Notes: generated by a model from the letters alone, not told the origin. DNA of 64,000 nucleotides from Acinetobacter sp. GSS19 (GCF_028621895.1 NZ_CP117520.1:2232001-2296000); one strand, 5' to 3'; positions 49,831 to 58,760 are shown, counted from the stretch's first letter. Numbers and translations are program-made.

Positions 49831-51276
49831 ATGATTATAAAAATGCGTAAAATAAAACACACGTTCAATTCTGGGGTGCTTATTGGCGTTATCGCAAGCC
49901 TATCAACCGCGGCTTTTGGCTATGCGGGGTATTATGTCTATCAAGATTATCGAACCCAACAATTGATCAAGCAAGTTGATGAACAAAAGCAGCAATTTAT
50001 CACTCAGCTCAATCAGCAGTTTTTGAATTCAGATCCAAAACAGAATAGTGCACAGCAATTGATGATGATTTTAGGGCAGTCATCACAAATAGAATCGAAG
50101 ATCCTGGATAATCTCCCGCCCCATCCGGGTATTCTTTTACAATTCGATCATTGGTTATTCACTGCTAAATTTGACGCTTCCTCTGAAATCCCCAGCGTTC
50201 TAGCGCAACATGCCATTTTCTATCAACCCCAGTTTGTCAGTCGTGACCAGCCGATAACATGGCAGTGTTATTCCACCTTACCGGACAAGTTACGCCCCAA
50301 AGATTGCTTATATACAAAAGATAAACCTGACTCATCCGGCTTACTTCGACACGTGTTAACTAACATGTTTTCCGATAAGTATCGATACCGCCAGAGAACA
50401 CGTTATACCCCCTCTATGGGAAATGAATGCAGCAAATTCAAGGAAAAATTGCCGCAACAGTTTGATATTGTTGCAGTCGGTGCCTATTCAGGCCGCAAGT
50501 CGAACTACCAGATCGATAATAGCGGTCATCAAGCCCATCTCATGGATATTCAGGTTCAGCATCATCGCCCGGTCGTGCTGATTCTAGGTTCGTATGAACC
50601 AAGCATTTGGAATATTCAATGGGAAAGCCAGACCGAAATTGTTGGGGTGGTTGCTACAGGCCACTATAAGCAGCGTGTGTTAGGACTTCCAAGTTCTATC
50701 CCTATCCTGGAAACAACCGCCAAGAATTCTCAATGCGGCTATAGCTATGTATCAGATCAAAATGCGGCTGAAATGAATCAGCTTTCGCAAAAAATCATGC
50801 AGCGTGATATCCAAGCGATTGTCGTTGCCCGGAATGGCTATGCCACGATCGGCAATATGAGTACAACAACAGCCTTACAATCATCAAAAGAAAAGACCTT
50901 GGAAGATATCATCGATAAAAATGCACCGCTTGCCGGCCCAGCAGGTCTTCAAGATGCTGTCGCGAAAGGCTTGTTACGTCCTGCTACTCGAGCGGATATT
51001 CAGGCATGGAAGACAGCGTACAATAAGGCAAATAATATTTATACACCGCCTGTTATCGGAGGGTCGGGATCATCAGATATAGGTTCGCTTTCCCACAATG
51101 CCTATGTTGTCCTGCAACCGATGACCATTCCCGAGGGTTTATACGGCGCACATTCAGCCAATTTCTTTGTTCCACAAGGTGTGTCACGTCCTCGGGGTAA
51201 TCCTGGACATTCAACGATTCATGATCTCAGTTCTGGTGAATGCTATGGTTCAAACCCGGATTGTTTGAGACCCTAA
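49831..51276 (+). CDS. Uncharacterised membrane-anchored protein with a six-cysteine exported domain
   Basis: 481-residue protein I cannot assign to a named family. A basic N-terminus is followed by one transmembrane helix (about 15-37), so the rest should be periplasmic. Gln-rich helix (about 43-90). The core has the segment Y-E-P-S-I-W-N-I-Q-W...G-V-V-A-T-G-H-Y-K-Q-R-V-L-G-L-P. A Gly/Ser stretch near 409-417 leads to a C-terminal part ending S-G-E-C-Y-G-S-N-P-D-C-L-R-P. All six Cys lie after the helix, allowing three disulfides. No ribosome site precedes either possible ATG (49831 or 49843). A TATAAT lies near 49780. Neighbours do not suggest a role. Confidence 0.7.
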   Translation: MIIKMRKIKHTFNSGVLIGVIASLSTAAFGYAGYYVYQDYRTQQLIKQVDEQKQQFITQLNQQFLNSDPKQNSAQQLMMILGQSSQIESKILDNLPPHPGILLQFDHWLFTAKFDASSEIPSVLAQHAIFYQPQFVSRDQPITWQCYSTLPDKLRPKDCLYTKDKPDSSGLLRHVLTNMFSDKYRYRQRTRYTPSMGNECSKFKEKLPQQFDIVAVGAYSGRKSNYQIDNSGHQAHLMDIQVQHHRPVVLILGSYEPSIWNIQWESQTEIVGVVATGHYKQRVLGLPSSIPILETTAKNSQCGYSYVSDQNAAEMNQLSQKIMQRDIQAIVVARNGYATIGNMSTTTALQSSKEKTLEDIIDKNAPLAGPAGLQDAVAKGLLRPATRADIQAWKTAYNKANNIYTPPVIGGSGSSDIGSLSHNAYVVLQPMTIPEGLYGAHSANFFVPQGVSRPRGNPGHSTIHDLSSGECYGSNPDCLRP

Positions 51277-51350
51277 TGTTTATGCGGTATAAATCGAATA
51301 ATCAGATGTAGAAATTGCATTCAACTACACCGAGTGCTGGAGACTCAAAC

Positions 51351-51542
51351 ATGCTACAAGCCATTATCGGTTTTCATCTAGATGAAGAACAGCATTGGGT
51401 CGCTGACCTTTCCTGCGGGCATGGTCAGCATGTGCGGCACAATCCTCCCTGGCAAAACCGGCCGTGGGTAATGACTGAAGAAGGTCGTAAAGAAAAACTT
51501 GGGGTAAAGTTGGATTGTAAGAAGTGTGAAATACAGACCTAA
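51351..51542 (+). CDS. DUF3565-type small protein
   Basis: 63-residue soluble protein. Its text, I-G-F-H-L-D-E-E-Q-H-W-V-A-D-L-S-C-G-H followed by Q-H-V-R-H-N-P-P-W, matches DUF3565. A C-terminal D-C-K-K-C-E pair together with C-G-H and His residues suggests a zinc-binding fold. GGAG lies 8 bases before the ATG at 51351; an open frame extending to 51315 lacks a site. It lies 75 bases after the gene at 49831, with no terminator visible between, so they may be co-transcribed. Function unknown. Confidence 0.75.
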   Translation: MLQAIIGFHLDEEQHWVADLSCGHGQHVRHNPPWQNRPWVMTEEGRKEKLGVKLDCKKCEIQT

Positions 51543-51766
51543 TACTTTTTGACAACTTGGGGAATAAACTCAGCCTTATGTAGCTTTGTAAATTATGGAT
51601 TCTATTTTATTGCATTCTGGATCAAGCCAATTATGGAATAGACTCAACTTCGGCAAGAATGTTGCTTCGTCCAAAACTTAGAATAATAATTGATGGAATA
51701 CTTAAAATAACGCTTATGGTACTTTTTGAAAAAAGTGCTCGCTAACTTCATAAGATAAAAACATAT

Positions 51767-52111
51767 ATGCAAGAAATGGAAGAACTATGGTTTTCGCTCT
51801 CTTTTTTATTTATAGACAATACAATTGATTATCAGCAGATCGCTACTGAAATCGCCATGCATGATATCGAGCTTATTGAATTTCATCTCTTTTACAATGT
51901 TGCCCCTGAGTGTTCTGCAAATCTGGAGCAGACCATCCCACCCATTTGGGTGAGTTTTGATAAAGATGAACTTATACAACATATTAAAAAAAATGGGATT
52001 TTGGATAAAGCACAAATTACTTTAGCAAGAAAAATTTCTGCAACAATATATAGATTCAAGTATAGAGATGAGTGGGCTACATTAACCCAATGCCTGATGG
52101 ACTATAAATAA
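51767..52111 (+). CDS. Small acidic hypothetical protein, DUF7079-like
   Basis: 114-residue soluble acidic protein: L-W-F-S-L-S-F-L-F-I-D-N-T-I-D at the N-terminus, F-H-L-F-Y-N-V-A-P-E-C-S-A-N-L in the middle and P-P-I-W-V-S-F-D after it. These resemble what I remember of the DUF7079 family, but I could not check. It lies in an AT-rich 800-base gap between the DUF3565 gene and pyrE, with AT-rich flanks and a weak ribosome site. Function unknown. Confidence 0.55.
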   Translation: MQEMEELWFSLSFLFIDNTIDYQQIATEIAMHDIELIEFHLFYNVAPECSANLEQTIPPIWVSFDKDELIQHIKKNGILDKAQITLARKISATIYRFKYRDEWATLTQCLMDYK

Positions 52112-52302
52112 ATCCCCAATTTAAAATAATAAATGCTATGTGATGATTTATATTGAAAATCAAATCGTTAATTATTAAAAACCTGTTTTTCACTCTTTAT
52201 TTTTTATCAATTTATAATTTTTCTCGATCCATCTTTAATCAATATTTCTTTACATTAGACATCCAACCTTAACCATGCTACTTCTTCATATCAGCCCAAA
52301 AT

Positions 52303-52330
52303 AAAAAAGGAAGCATACGCTTCCTTTTTA
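52303..52330 (-). terminator. Terminator of pyrE
   Basis: AAAAAGGAAGC (52304-52314), loop ATAC, GCTTCCTTTTT (52319-52329); works in both directions. Confidence 0.9.
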
Positions 52331-52341
52331 GGATCTATATA

Positions 52342-52992
52342 TTAAATTCCGTACTTTTCACGATATGCCTGCATTTTTGCCAATGCTTCCGTTTCACCTT
52401 TAGCTTCTAGGTAATCCATCAAATCTTTCATGGTAATCAACGCATAGACTGGAATATCCAGTTCCTTTTGCACTTCCTGAATCGCAGACAATTCACCCTG
52501 ACCACGTTCCTGACGGTCTAACGCCACCAAAACACCTGCGATGGTTGCACCGGCATTTTGCAGAATAGTGACCACTTCACGGATCGCAGTGCCCGCAGTA
52601 ATCACGTCATCAATAATCCAGACTTTTTTACCTTCAACAGCCGCACCGACCAATACCCCACCTTCACCGTGGTCTTTGGCTTCTTTACGGTTAAAGCCCC
52701 AAGGCACACTCACGCCATGATTTTGTGACAAAGCCACAGCTGTCGCTGCCACAAAAGGAATACCTTTATAAGCCGGCCCGAAAATCACTTCGACATCGTT
52801 GCATTGCATTAATTGATCAGCGTAACCTTGTGCCAAAAGCGATAAGGCTTCACCATCATTGAGTAAACCCGCATTAAAAAAATAAGGGCTCACACGGCCT
52901 GATTTTAAAGTAAACTCACCAAATTTAAGCACACCACGTGATAAGGCGAGTTCGATAAAAGCTTGCGGGTTAAATTGCACTGGCGTTGTCAT
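52342..52992 (-). CDS. pyrE: Orotate phosphoribosyltransferase
   Basis: 216-residue enzyme making OMP from orotate and PRPP in pyrimidine synthesis. The PRPP motif is [13 protein letters not shown]. Also seen are [14 protein letters not shown] near the N-terminus and P-A-Y-K-G-I-P-F. The open frame runs upstream to 53085, but the ATG at 52992 has GGAG 6 bases away and matches the family length. Divergent from the exonuclease gene, 38 bases apart. Confidence 0.96.
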   Translation of the reverse strand: MTTPVQFNPQAFIELALSRGVLKFGEFTLKSGRVSPYFFNAGLLNDGEALSLLAQGYADQLMQCNDVEVIFGPAYKGIPFVAATAVALSQNHGVSVPWGFNRKEAKDHGEGGVLVGAAVEGKKVWIIDDVITAGTAIREVVTILQNAGATIAGVLVALDRQERGQGELSAIQEVQKELDIPVYALITMKDLMDYLEAKGETEALAKMQAYREKYGI

Positions 52993-53030
52993 GAGGTGCT
53001 CCGAATTGCAAATTGAGGTTATGACTGCGC

Positions 53031-53849
53031 ATGATAGCAAAGGATCACTATCCAAGTGATGTAAAAATTCTACGAGTAGTTTCAATTAACGTGAATGGTT
53101 TACGTTCGTCCGTGACCAAAGGCCTGCTGGAATGGCTAGAACAATCAGATGCGGATGTGGTGTGCATGCAGGAAAGTCGCATTACCCATGCACAGTGGAC
53201 GGATAAATTTAAACCTGAAGGCTGGCATACACACTTATTCCCGGCCGAACGTGCGGGCTATGCAGGCACCGCCATTTATAGCCGCCTGCCTTTTGTCTCC
53301 GTACAGGATGGCTTGGGCTTTGAACTGGCTGATAGCCAAGGGCGTTTTATTCGTGCTGAATTCGATCTGGGCCTGGGCTATCCGGTCTACATCTGTTCGC
53401 TCTATCTACCTTCAGGGTCAAGTGGCGAAGAAGCGCAGGCACGCAAAGACCATTTCCTGGATCAATACAAACTGATTCTAAAACAGTGGCGTGAAGAGAA
53501 TAAGTCGCTCATCGTTTGCGGTGATTACAATATTGTGCATAAGAAAATCGACATTAAGAACTGGTCAGGCAACCAGAAGGCCTCCGGCTGTTTACCGCAT
53601 GAACGTGCCTGGCTAGATCATATCTATAATGAACTCGGTTATGTCGATACCTTCCGTGAAGTCCGCAAAGAAGCCGATCTATACTCCTGGTGGTCAAATC
53701 GCGGACAGGCACGGGCCAAGAATGTCGGTTGGCGGATTGACTATCATGCTTGCTCACCAGACTGGAAAGAGCGTACGATTAATGCTTGGGTATATAAAGA
53801 TCAATGGTTTAGCGATCACGCACCAGTGATTATCGACTATAAACTGTAA
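53031..53849 (+). CDS. xthA: Exodeoxyribonuclease III family endonuclease
   Basis: 272-residue endonuclease/exonuclease/phosphatase-fold enzyme that cuts at abasic sites. Motifs: [14 protein letters not shown] (metal Glu), [25 protein letters not shown] and W-F-S-D-H-A-P-V. No ribosome site is clear before ATG 53031, so the N-terminal ten residues are uncertain. The stop codon overlaps the palindrome at 53842-53865. The symbol xthA or exoA would both be used. Confidence 0.93.
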   Translation: MIAKDHYPSDVKILRVVSINVNGLRSSVTKGLLEWLEQSDADVVCMQESRITHAQWTDKFKPEGWHTHLFPAERAGYAGTAIYSRLPFVSVQDGLGFELADSQGRFIRAEFDLGLGYPVYICSLYLPSGSSGEEAQARKDHFLDQYKLILKQWREENKSLIVCGDYNIVHKKIDIKNWSGNQKASGCLPHERAWLDHIYNELGYVDTFREVRKEADLYSWWSNRGQARAKNVGWRIDYHACSPDWKERTINAWVYKDQWFSDHAPVIIDYKL

Positions 53850-53865
53850 ACTTGAGTTTACAGTT
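53842..53865 (+). promoter_or_regulatory. Perfect palindrome resembling a GacA upstream activating sequence
   Basis: Two 11-base arms, AACTGTAAACT and AGTTTACAGTT, around TG. The inner part TGTAA-N8-TTACA has the same 18-bp geometry as the GacA box TGTAAG-N6-CTTACA known before rsmY/rsmZ. It is centred about 70 bases before the likely start of the RNA at 53925. The two-base loop and missing T run argue against a terminator. Confidence 0.55.
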
Positions 53866-53924
53866 GTTCACTGAATAGAAGTTTATAACCTACGTTTTTT
53901 GTCGTGTTTGTGTATTTTTATTCA

Positions 53925-54110
53925 GTGACTTTGTTGGCAAGATAGCAATCACGGCACAGGGACATTGTCAGGATGACAGCGAAGGGATAGGAAGCCGTAG
54001 GATGAAAGGAATAAATTAAATGATTTAATTTATTTTGCAAGGATGTGACATGGAACGTTGTAACGAGACCCGCATGATCAGGATGATTAAATGCGGGTTT
54101 CTCTATTCTG
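53925..54110 (+). ncRNA. Candidate CsrA/RsmA-binding small RNA (RsmY/CsrB type)
   Basis: About 185 nt between xthA and the Spx-like gene with nine GGA triplets (from 53960, 53971, 53985, 53990, 54000, 54008, 54041, 54052 and 54081), four of them as AGGATG. One (CAAGGATGTG) fits the CsrA consensus ARGGAUGU. TGTC-AGGAT-GACA (53966-53978) and the terminator loop both show AGGAT in a hairpin loop, as in CsrB/RsmY RNAs. An AT hairpin (54010-54034) separates the halves. No protein frame is supported. The 5' end is estimated from a TATTTT near 53912; strand is fixed by the GGA motifs and terminator. Confidence 0.65.
54066..54104 (+). terminator. Terminator of the candidate small RNA
   Basis: ACCCGCAT (54068-54075) and ATGCGGGT (54091-54098) followed by TTCTCT. 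The 15-base loop contains ATC-AGGAT-GAT. The U run is interrupted by C. Confidence 0.65.
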
Positions 54111-54300
54111 GGCAATTATTTTTATTTTAATCAATACCCAACACATCGTTACAGCTTTATATTGCCAAGTCTGTATGACACTCTCATGACATCCTGTTTT
54201 CAAAAACATTTCTCCGCGATTTCCGATTTTAACCCGATAGTATTCCGCCCATTTTTTCGCTAGGCTTAGCAGCCAGTCAGGTTAAAGTAATGGAATCCTC

Positions 54301-54648
54301 ATGCTGAAAATTTATGGCATCAAAAATTGTAATTCAATGAAAAAAGCCTTCGATGCACTTAATGCATTAGGATTGGCCTATGAATTTCATGATTACAAAA
54401 AACAAGGTATAGAAGCCGAAACACTCAAACTATGGTTAGAGCAGATCGGTGCAGATAAAGTCTTGAATAAAAAAGGCACGACCTGGCGCAAACTGACTGA
54501 AGCAGAACAGCAAAAGGCGTTATCAAGTGAAAAGGCTCTGATTGAAGCACTAATGACTCACACCAGCTTAATCAAACGCCCGATTTTACAAACTGCACAA
54601 GGTTTTGTTGTTGGTTTTGATGAAACAGCCTACCGCAACCTGGCTTAA
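54301..54648 (+). CDS. ArsC/Spx-family thioredoxin-fold protein (YffB-like)
   Basis: 115-residue cytoplasmic protein of the Spx/MgsR/YffB branch. Seen are Y-G-I-K-N-C-N-S-M-K-K-A, F-H-D-Y-K-K-Q-G, N-K-K-G-T-T-W-R-K-L and I-K-R-P-I-L. A single active-site-like Cys (C-N-S-M) is kept. No arsenic genes lie nearby, and its physiological role is unknown. GGAA precedes the ATG. Terminator follows. Confidence 0.85.
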   Translation: MLKIYGIKNCNSMKKAFDALNALGLAYEFHDYKKQGIEAETLKLWLEQIGADKVLNKKGTTWRKLTEAEQQKALSSEKALIEALMTHTSLIKRPILQTAQGFVVGFDETAYRNLA

Positions 54649-54658
54649 TCTCTAAAAC

Positions 54659-54688
54659 AAAAAGCCTGATCTATGATCAGGCTTTTTG
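54659..54688. terminator. Bidirectional terminator between the Spx-like and DUF2147 genes
   Basis: AAAAAGCCTGATC (54659-54671), loop TAT, GATCAGGCTTTTT (54675-54687). Confidence 0.92.
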
Positions 54689-54704
54689 ATAATCACATTA
54701 TCAC

Positions 54705-55142
54705 TTAATTTACACGAATCCAGGTTTGATTCCGTCCCAAAACTGATATCCCGATATAGCCACGCAGATTGAGTTTTTTGCCACCCTCTGTAATTTCAGC
54801 TTTGAGCTTATAGGTTTTACCGGATTGTGGGTCCAGAATGCTTCCGCCTTCGTATTGCTGACCTTCACTAAGTTTGAGGTTATGCACAATCGTCAGACCT
54901 TTTAACGATTTATTATGATAAGGCCCTTCACACTTCTTACAGGCGTTTTCCTCACCTGGTGTTAAGATATTCTGGATATTGGCATTTAAGGTGCCATTTT
55001 TTAGTTCGGTAAACTTCACAATGGCTTTAGGCTGCTTGGTTTTGTCATCAATGGTCTTCCATACTGTACCATTGAGCGGATCGGCAGCGTGAGTCAATAC
55101 AGCAGCGCTGAATAACCCTAATGCTAAGGCGAGTTTTTTCAT
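54705..55142 (-). CDS. DUF2147 exported protein
   Basis: 145-residue protein with signal peptide (MKKLALALGLFSAAVLTHA). The DUF2147 fold reads L-N-G-T-V-W-K-T-I-D-D...G-S-I-L-D-P-Q-S-G-K-T-Y and L-R-G-Y-I-G-I-S-V-L-G-R-N-Q-T-W. A C-K-K-C pair could bind metal or form a disulfide. Likely periplasmic, small beta-sandwich; function unknown. Confidence 0.85.
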   Translation of the reverse strand: MKKLALALGLFSAAVLTHAADPLNGTVWKTIDDKTKQPKAIVKFTELKNGTLNANIQNILTPGEENACKKCEGPYHNKSLKGLTIVHNLKLSEGQQYEGGSILDPQSGKTYKLKAEITEGGKKLNLRGYIGISVLGRNQTWIRVN

Positions 55143-55274
55143 TTCCTATATTCCCTGGTCATCGACTCGACTGGGTCAGTATTGAAAAATCACAACAAGA
55201 ATGCAATTTTTCAGTGTGACTGTTTAGTGTAAGGTTGTAAGTATCCCGCATGATCAATACAAAATGGAATAACA

Positions 55275-56186
55275 ATGCCAATCAATCCCATGTGGAAACA
55301 GTATTTTAGTGAAACCCTGCTGAAAGGCATCATCCGTGCGCCGAGTCGGCTGAATTTGCCTCCCGAAACATTGCGTCAAACGCTGGATCGTTTATCTAAC
55401 CTGTTGCCCAAAACGGAAGGTGCGACAGTCCGCTCATTTAGCCTTGCTGGTTTAGCTGCAGAAGAAATTAAACCTAGTCATCCGGCCACACAACTGATCT
55501 TGCATCTGCACGGTGGGGCATTTTTCCTGGGTTCGTTACGTACCCATCGCGCCTGGATGATCGATATGGCACTGCGCACACAAATGCAGATCGTGCATCT
55601 TGATTATCCGCTGGCTCCCGAGTCACCCTATCCAGATGGACTGGATGCCCTTTATTTAGCCTATCTGACGCTGCTGGATCAAGGCATTCAAGCCAAGGAC
55701 ATTATCCTGTCTGGAGATTCTTCTGGTGCCAATCTGGCTGTATCCTTGTGTTTACGCCTGCGAGATCAGCAGCAGCCTTTGCCAGCTGCCTTGATGTTGC
55801 AGTCTCCTTTCTTGGATTTGACCTTGAGCAGCCCTTCGCTACGTTACAATGCCGAGCATGATGCCCTGCTCTCTCAGGAATTACTTGAGGCAGGTATTGA
55901 TTACTATCTGGTTCGGGATGTGGATCCAGCTGAGCCTTATGTCTCTCCACTATTTGCTGATCTACGCGATTTACCTCCAACGCTGATTCAAGTCGGATCG
56001 AAAGAAATCCTGCTAGATGATGCACAGCGTTTCCGTGATCAAGCTGAGGCTGCAGGTGTCGATGTGACTTTCAAGTTATATACAGGCATGTGGCATGACT
56101 TTCAGTTGTTTAATTCCTGGTTCAGTGAGGGCAAGCAGGCGTTAGCCGATCTCACTGAATTTGCGCATCGGATTGACCAAAACTAA
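55275..56186 (+). CDS. Alpha/beta-hydrolase esterase, hormone-sensitive-lipase family
   Basis: 303-residue cytoplasmic esterase. The oxyanion motif is H-G-G-A-F-F-L-G, the nucleophile Ser is in S-G-D-S-S-G-A-N, and the catalytic His lies in M-W-H-D-F-Q; an Asp in D-L-P-P-T-L...E-I-L-L-D-D completes the triad. Substrate probably short-chain esters, not determinable. GGAA precedes the ATG by about 7 bases. Convergent with azoR. Confidence 0.88.
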   Translation: MPINPMWKQYFSETLLKGIIRAPSRLNLPPETLRQTLDRLSNLLPKTEGATVRSFSLAGLAAEEIKPSHPATQLILHLHGGAFFLGSLRTHRAWMIDMALRTQMQIVHLDYPLAPESPYPDGLDALYLAYLTLLDQGIQAKDIILSGDSSGANLAVSLCLRLRDQQQPLPAALMLQSPFLDLTLSSPSLRYNAEHDALLSQELLEAGIDYYLVRDVDPAEPYVSPLFADLRDLPPTLIQVGSKEILLDDAQRFRDQAEAAGVDVTFKLYTGMWHDFQLFNSWFSEGKQALADLTEFAHRIDQN

Positions 56187-56194
56187 ACAAGCAT

Positions 56195-56222
56195 AAAAAA
56201 GGTCAGCCGAAGCTGACCTTTG
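56195..56222 (-). terminator. Terminator of the azoreductase gene
   Basis: GGTCAGC (56201-56207), loop CGAA, GCTGACC (56212-56218), with an A run on the left giving U6 on the minus strand; also usable by the esterase gene. Confidence 0.85.
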
Positions 56223-56234
56223 TAGTAAGGCAAA

Positions 56235-56798
56235 TTAGAGTGCCTGAATTTTGCTTAATGCATCCGCAATTGCTTGTTCTTTCTGGTCTGGCATTGCAAC
56301 ACCTTCTGAACGAATCACTTCAATTTCTGTGACGCCAGTAAAGCCAAAGACAGTTTTCAAATAGGCTTCTTGGAAGTCGGCAGGGCTGTTGTCGCCATAA
56401 ACACCACCGCGACTACTTGCGATATAGACTTTTTTACCACCCGCCAAACCTTCCGGACCATTTTCAGTATAACGGAAAGTTTTACCCGCTACACAAATAC
56501 GGTCAATCCAAGCTTTCAGGGTCGATGGAATGCTGAAGTTATACATTGCTGCACCTACCACCACGATATCTGCCTCCAGATATTGCTGTACCAGCTGCTC
56601 ACTCAGCTGGCTTTGTTCTGGATTTTGCCCCATGAGGATTGGGCCAGACAGGTGTGGAATCTGGTGCTGATCAACATCCAGATATTCAACTTCAAGATTG
56701 GCATGTTTGCTTTTCAGTTGTGCCACGATGGCCTGTGTCAACTGACGTGAAACAGATGCATCACCGAGAATACTAGAATCAATGTGGAGTAATTTCAT
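56235..56798 (-). CDS. azoR: FMN-dependent NADH:quinone oxidoreductase / azoreductase
   Basis: 187-residue flavodoxin-fold enzyme reducing quinones and azo dyes. Typical text is L-H-I-D-S-S-I-L-G-D-A-S-V-S-R at the N-terminus, M-Y-N-F-S-I-P-S-T-L-K-A-W-I-D-R and S-S-R-G-G-V-Y in the middle, and F-G-F-T-G-V near the C-terminus. ATG 56798 is preferred to a TTG two codons upstream. Monocistronic. Confidence 0.92.
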   Translation of the reverse strand: MKLLHIDSSILGDASVSRQLTQAIVAQLKSKHANLEVEYLDVDQHQIPHLSGPILMGQNPEQSQLSEQLVQQYLEADIVVVGAAMYNFSIPSTLKAWIDRICVAGKTFRYTENGPEGLAGGKKVYIASSRGGVYGDNSPADFQEAYLKTVFGFTGVTEIEVIRSEGVAMPDQKEQAIADALSKIQAL

Positions 56799-56936
56799 GT
56801 GCAATCTCTAAATCATCTTTTATTGGATGAACGCTAGCTTAGAAGATAACACCGCTAAAATCAGTGCGTTGCTTGCTACACTATGTTGCAAAAACAGAAC
56901 AGCTAACCTCAAGAGGAAACTTATAGATCCTAAAGA

Positions 56937-58760
56937 TTAGGGGTGGAGCTGCTTGAGTTGGCTTAGCAATTCTACTTCGCTAAATGCACCAGTTAAACGT
57001 AACTGTCGCTGTTCCTGCTGTTGAGCATTCAGAAAAATATAAGTCGGTGGCCCAAGAATTTGCCATTTTTTTAGCAAAGCCTGATGGGAGGCATCATACT
57101 GGCTCAAATCCAGTTTAATCAGGTAATAAGGTGCTAATGCCTGCTGGACGGTGGACGATTTTAAAATCCGATGTTCGATGGGTTGGCACGCCACACACCA
57201 GTCGGCATACACATCAATCACGATCGCACGACCTGCAGGTGCCTGTGCCAATAAACGTTCAAATTCAGCTGCTGTTCTAGCGATCTGCCACTGATTTTTC
57301 TGCAAGTTTTCAGGCTGATGATAGTTTTGAATTTGCTGATACTGGCTATAGCCAAGATAAGGCAGCAACACGATGAGTAACAAGAGATACAGTACACGCA
57401 TGCCACCCGTGTAACGCCATACACTACGGATCAGGTAAATAACCAGCCCTATACCAAGCAACAGGCTCAATACCTGTAACAGCAGCGCTGGCAATAATGG
57501 ACGGATAAAATACAGGGCCAAGCCCAGCATAATAAAGGCAAAAATGACCCGGATCTGTAACATCCACTGCCCGGCTTTGGGGAGCACTTTTGCTCCCAGC
57601 ACACTGGCCAGCAACAAGGGAAGACCCATGCCAAAACCCAGCATAAACAACAGCAAAGCACCCTGCCAGTGATGCTGGGTCTGTAAAATAAACAGTAAAG
57701 CTCCAGCCAGTGGTGCCGTCATACAGGGTCCGACCAATAAGGCAGAGATAATGCCCATGATGCCCGCACCCAGCAACGTTCCACCCTGTTGTAAAGACTG
57801 CACCTGATCCAGACGCTGTAACCATGCTTGTGGCAGACGAATTTCAAACAGGCCAAACAAATTGGCCGCAAACAGGACAAATAGCGCACTAAAGGCCAGC
57901 AAAGTAGCGGGTTGCTGTAACCAACGCTGAAAATTCAGACCCGCTGATGATGCCACTAGACCGAGTAGTGCATAGACCATGGCCATACTCAGCACAAAAA
58001 CCAGTGCAATCATCCAGGCCTTCAAACCTTTATGATCCCGCACGATCAGTGAAGTTAAAATCGGCAGCATGGGTAAGGAACACGGTGTAAATGCCAGCAA
58101 AACACCCAAACCAAGAAACAGCAGCAGGCTGTAAAATAAAGAATGCTCGGCAAGCTGCTGAAACCATACCTGATCCTGAGCCCCCTCCAAAGTCAGTGGG
58201 GGATTCGGTTGGCTAGGAACTGAAGAAGGTTGTGACGGCGTTGAGGCATCCACCGGCAAGGTTTGCCCCGAGGCCGGAGCCAGATCCAGTAAACGTTTTG
58301 AGGATGCCGTTTCCTGCAACTGAATCAGTCCATCAAGATCTGTCTGAAACTCGATCGTTTGTGGCGGATAACAAATCCGGTCCTTGGCACAACCCTGCCA
58401 AGTCAGCTGATAGCTTTGTGCCGGTTTTGCTGCAAAGCGGATGTCGAGCTGCTGAAAATACACCTGACTCTGGCCATAATTGTCATCATATTGTGTGACA
58501 GCGGGGGGCAACCGCAGTGGAACCGTTTGACCGGCCTGCTTCAGCTCGATTTTATGTTGATACAGGTAGTAACCGGGTTCAATCTGCCAGTGGAGTTCCG
58601 CCTCATGTTGGCTTAGAGACTCTACGGAAAAGCGAAAGGCCTGCTCCGCTGGAAGTAGCGGATTTTCTGCATGACTCAACACTGAGATCAGCCAACAGCT
58701 GATACTCAGTAAAATCGCAAAACTCAGTTGCACCCGATTACCGGGTTCCAGACATTGCAT
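56937..58760 (-). CDS. dsbD: Thiol:disulfide interchange protein DsbD
   Basis: 607-residue inner-membrane electron carrier that passes reducing power from thioredoxin to periplasmic DsbC and partners. After a leader, the N-terminal domain has a Cys pair (G-C-A-K-D-R-I-C-Y-P-P). The eight-helix middle has F-T-P-C-S-L-P-M and V-G-P-C-M-T-A-P, and the C-terminal thioredoxin domain has A-D-W-C-V-A-C. All six redox Cys are present. AGGG lies almost on the ATG, so the exact start is slightly uncertain. It lies 18 bases after the barrel gene at 58779 and is likely co-transcribed. Confidence 0.95.
   Translation of the reverse strand: MQCLEPGNRVQLSFAILLSISCWLISVLSHAENPLLPAEQAFRFSVESLSQHEAELHWQIEPGYYLYQHKIELKQAGQTVPLRLPPAVTQYDDNYGQSQVYFQQLDIRFAAKPAQSYQLTWQGCAKDRICYPPQTIEFQTDLDGLIQLQETASSKRLLDLAPASGQTLPVDASTPSQPSSVPSQPNPPLTLEGAQDQVWFQQLAEHSLFYSLLLFLGLGVLLAFTPCSLPMLPILTSLIVRDHKGLKAWMIALVFVLSMAMVYALLGLVASSAGLNFQRWLQQPATLLAFSALFVLFAANLFGLFEIRLPQAWLQRLDQVQSLQQGGTLLGAGIMGIISALLVGPCMTAPLAGALLFILQTQHHWQGALLLFMLGFGMGLPLLLASVLGAKVLPKAGQWMLQIRVIFAFIMLGLALYFIRPLLPALLLQVLSLLLGIGLVIYLIRSVWRYTGGMRVLYLLLLIVLLPYLGYSQYQQIQNYHQPENLQKNQWQIARTAAEFERLLAQAPAGRAIVIDVYADWCVACQPIEHRILKSSTVQQALAPYYLIKLDLSQYDASHQALLKKWQILGPPTYIFLNAQQQEQRQLRLTGAFSEVELLSQLKQLHP

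Noticed and set aside
53842..53865. Terminator of xthA
   Set aside because: The palindrome has only a two-base centre and no T run, so a DNA-binding site explains it better.
53918..54115. 65-codon open frame on the minus strand across the candidate small RNA
   Set aside because: No ribosome site or family resemblance; the GGA motifs and terminator orientation point to a plus-strand RNA.
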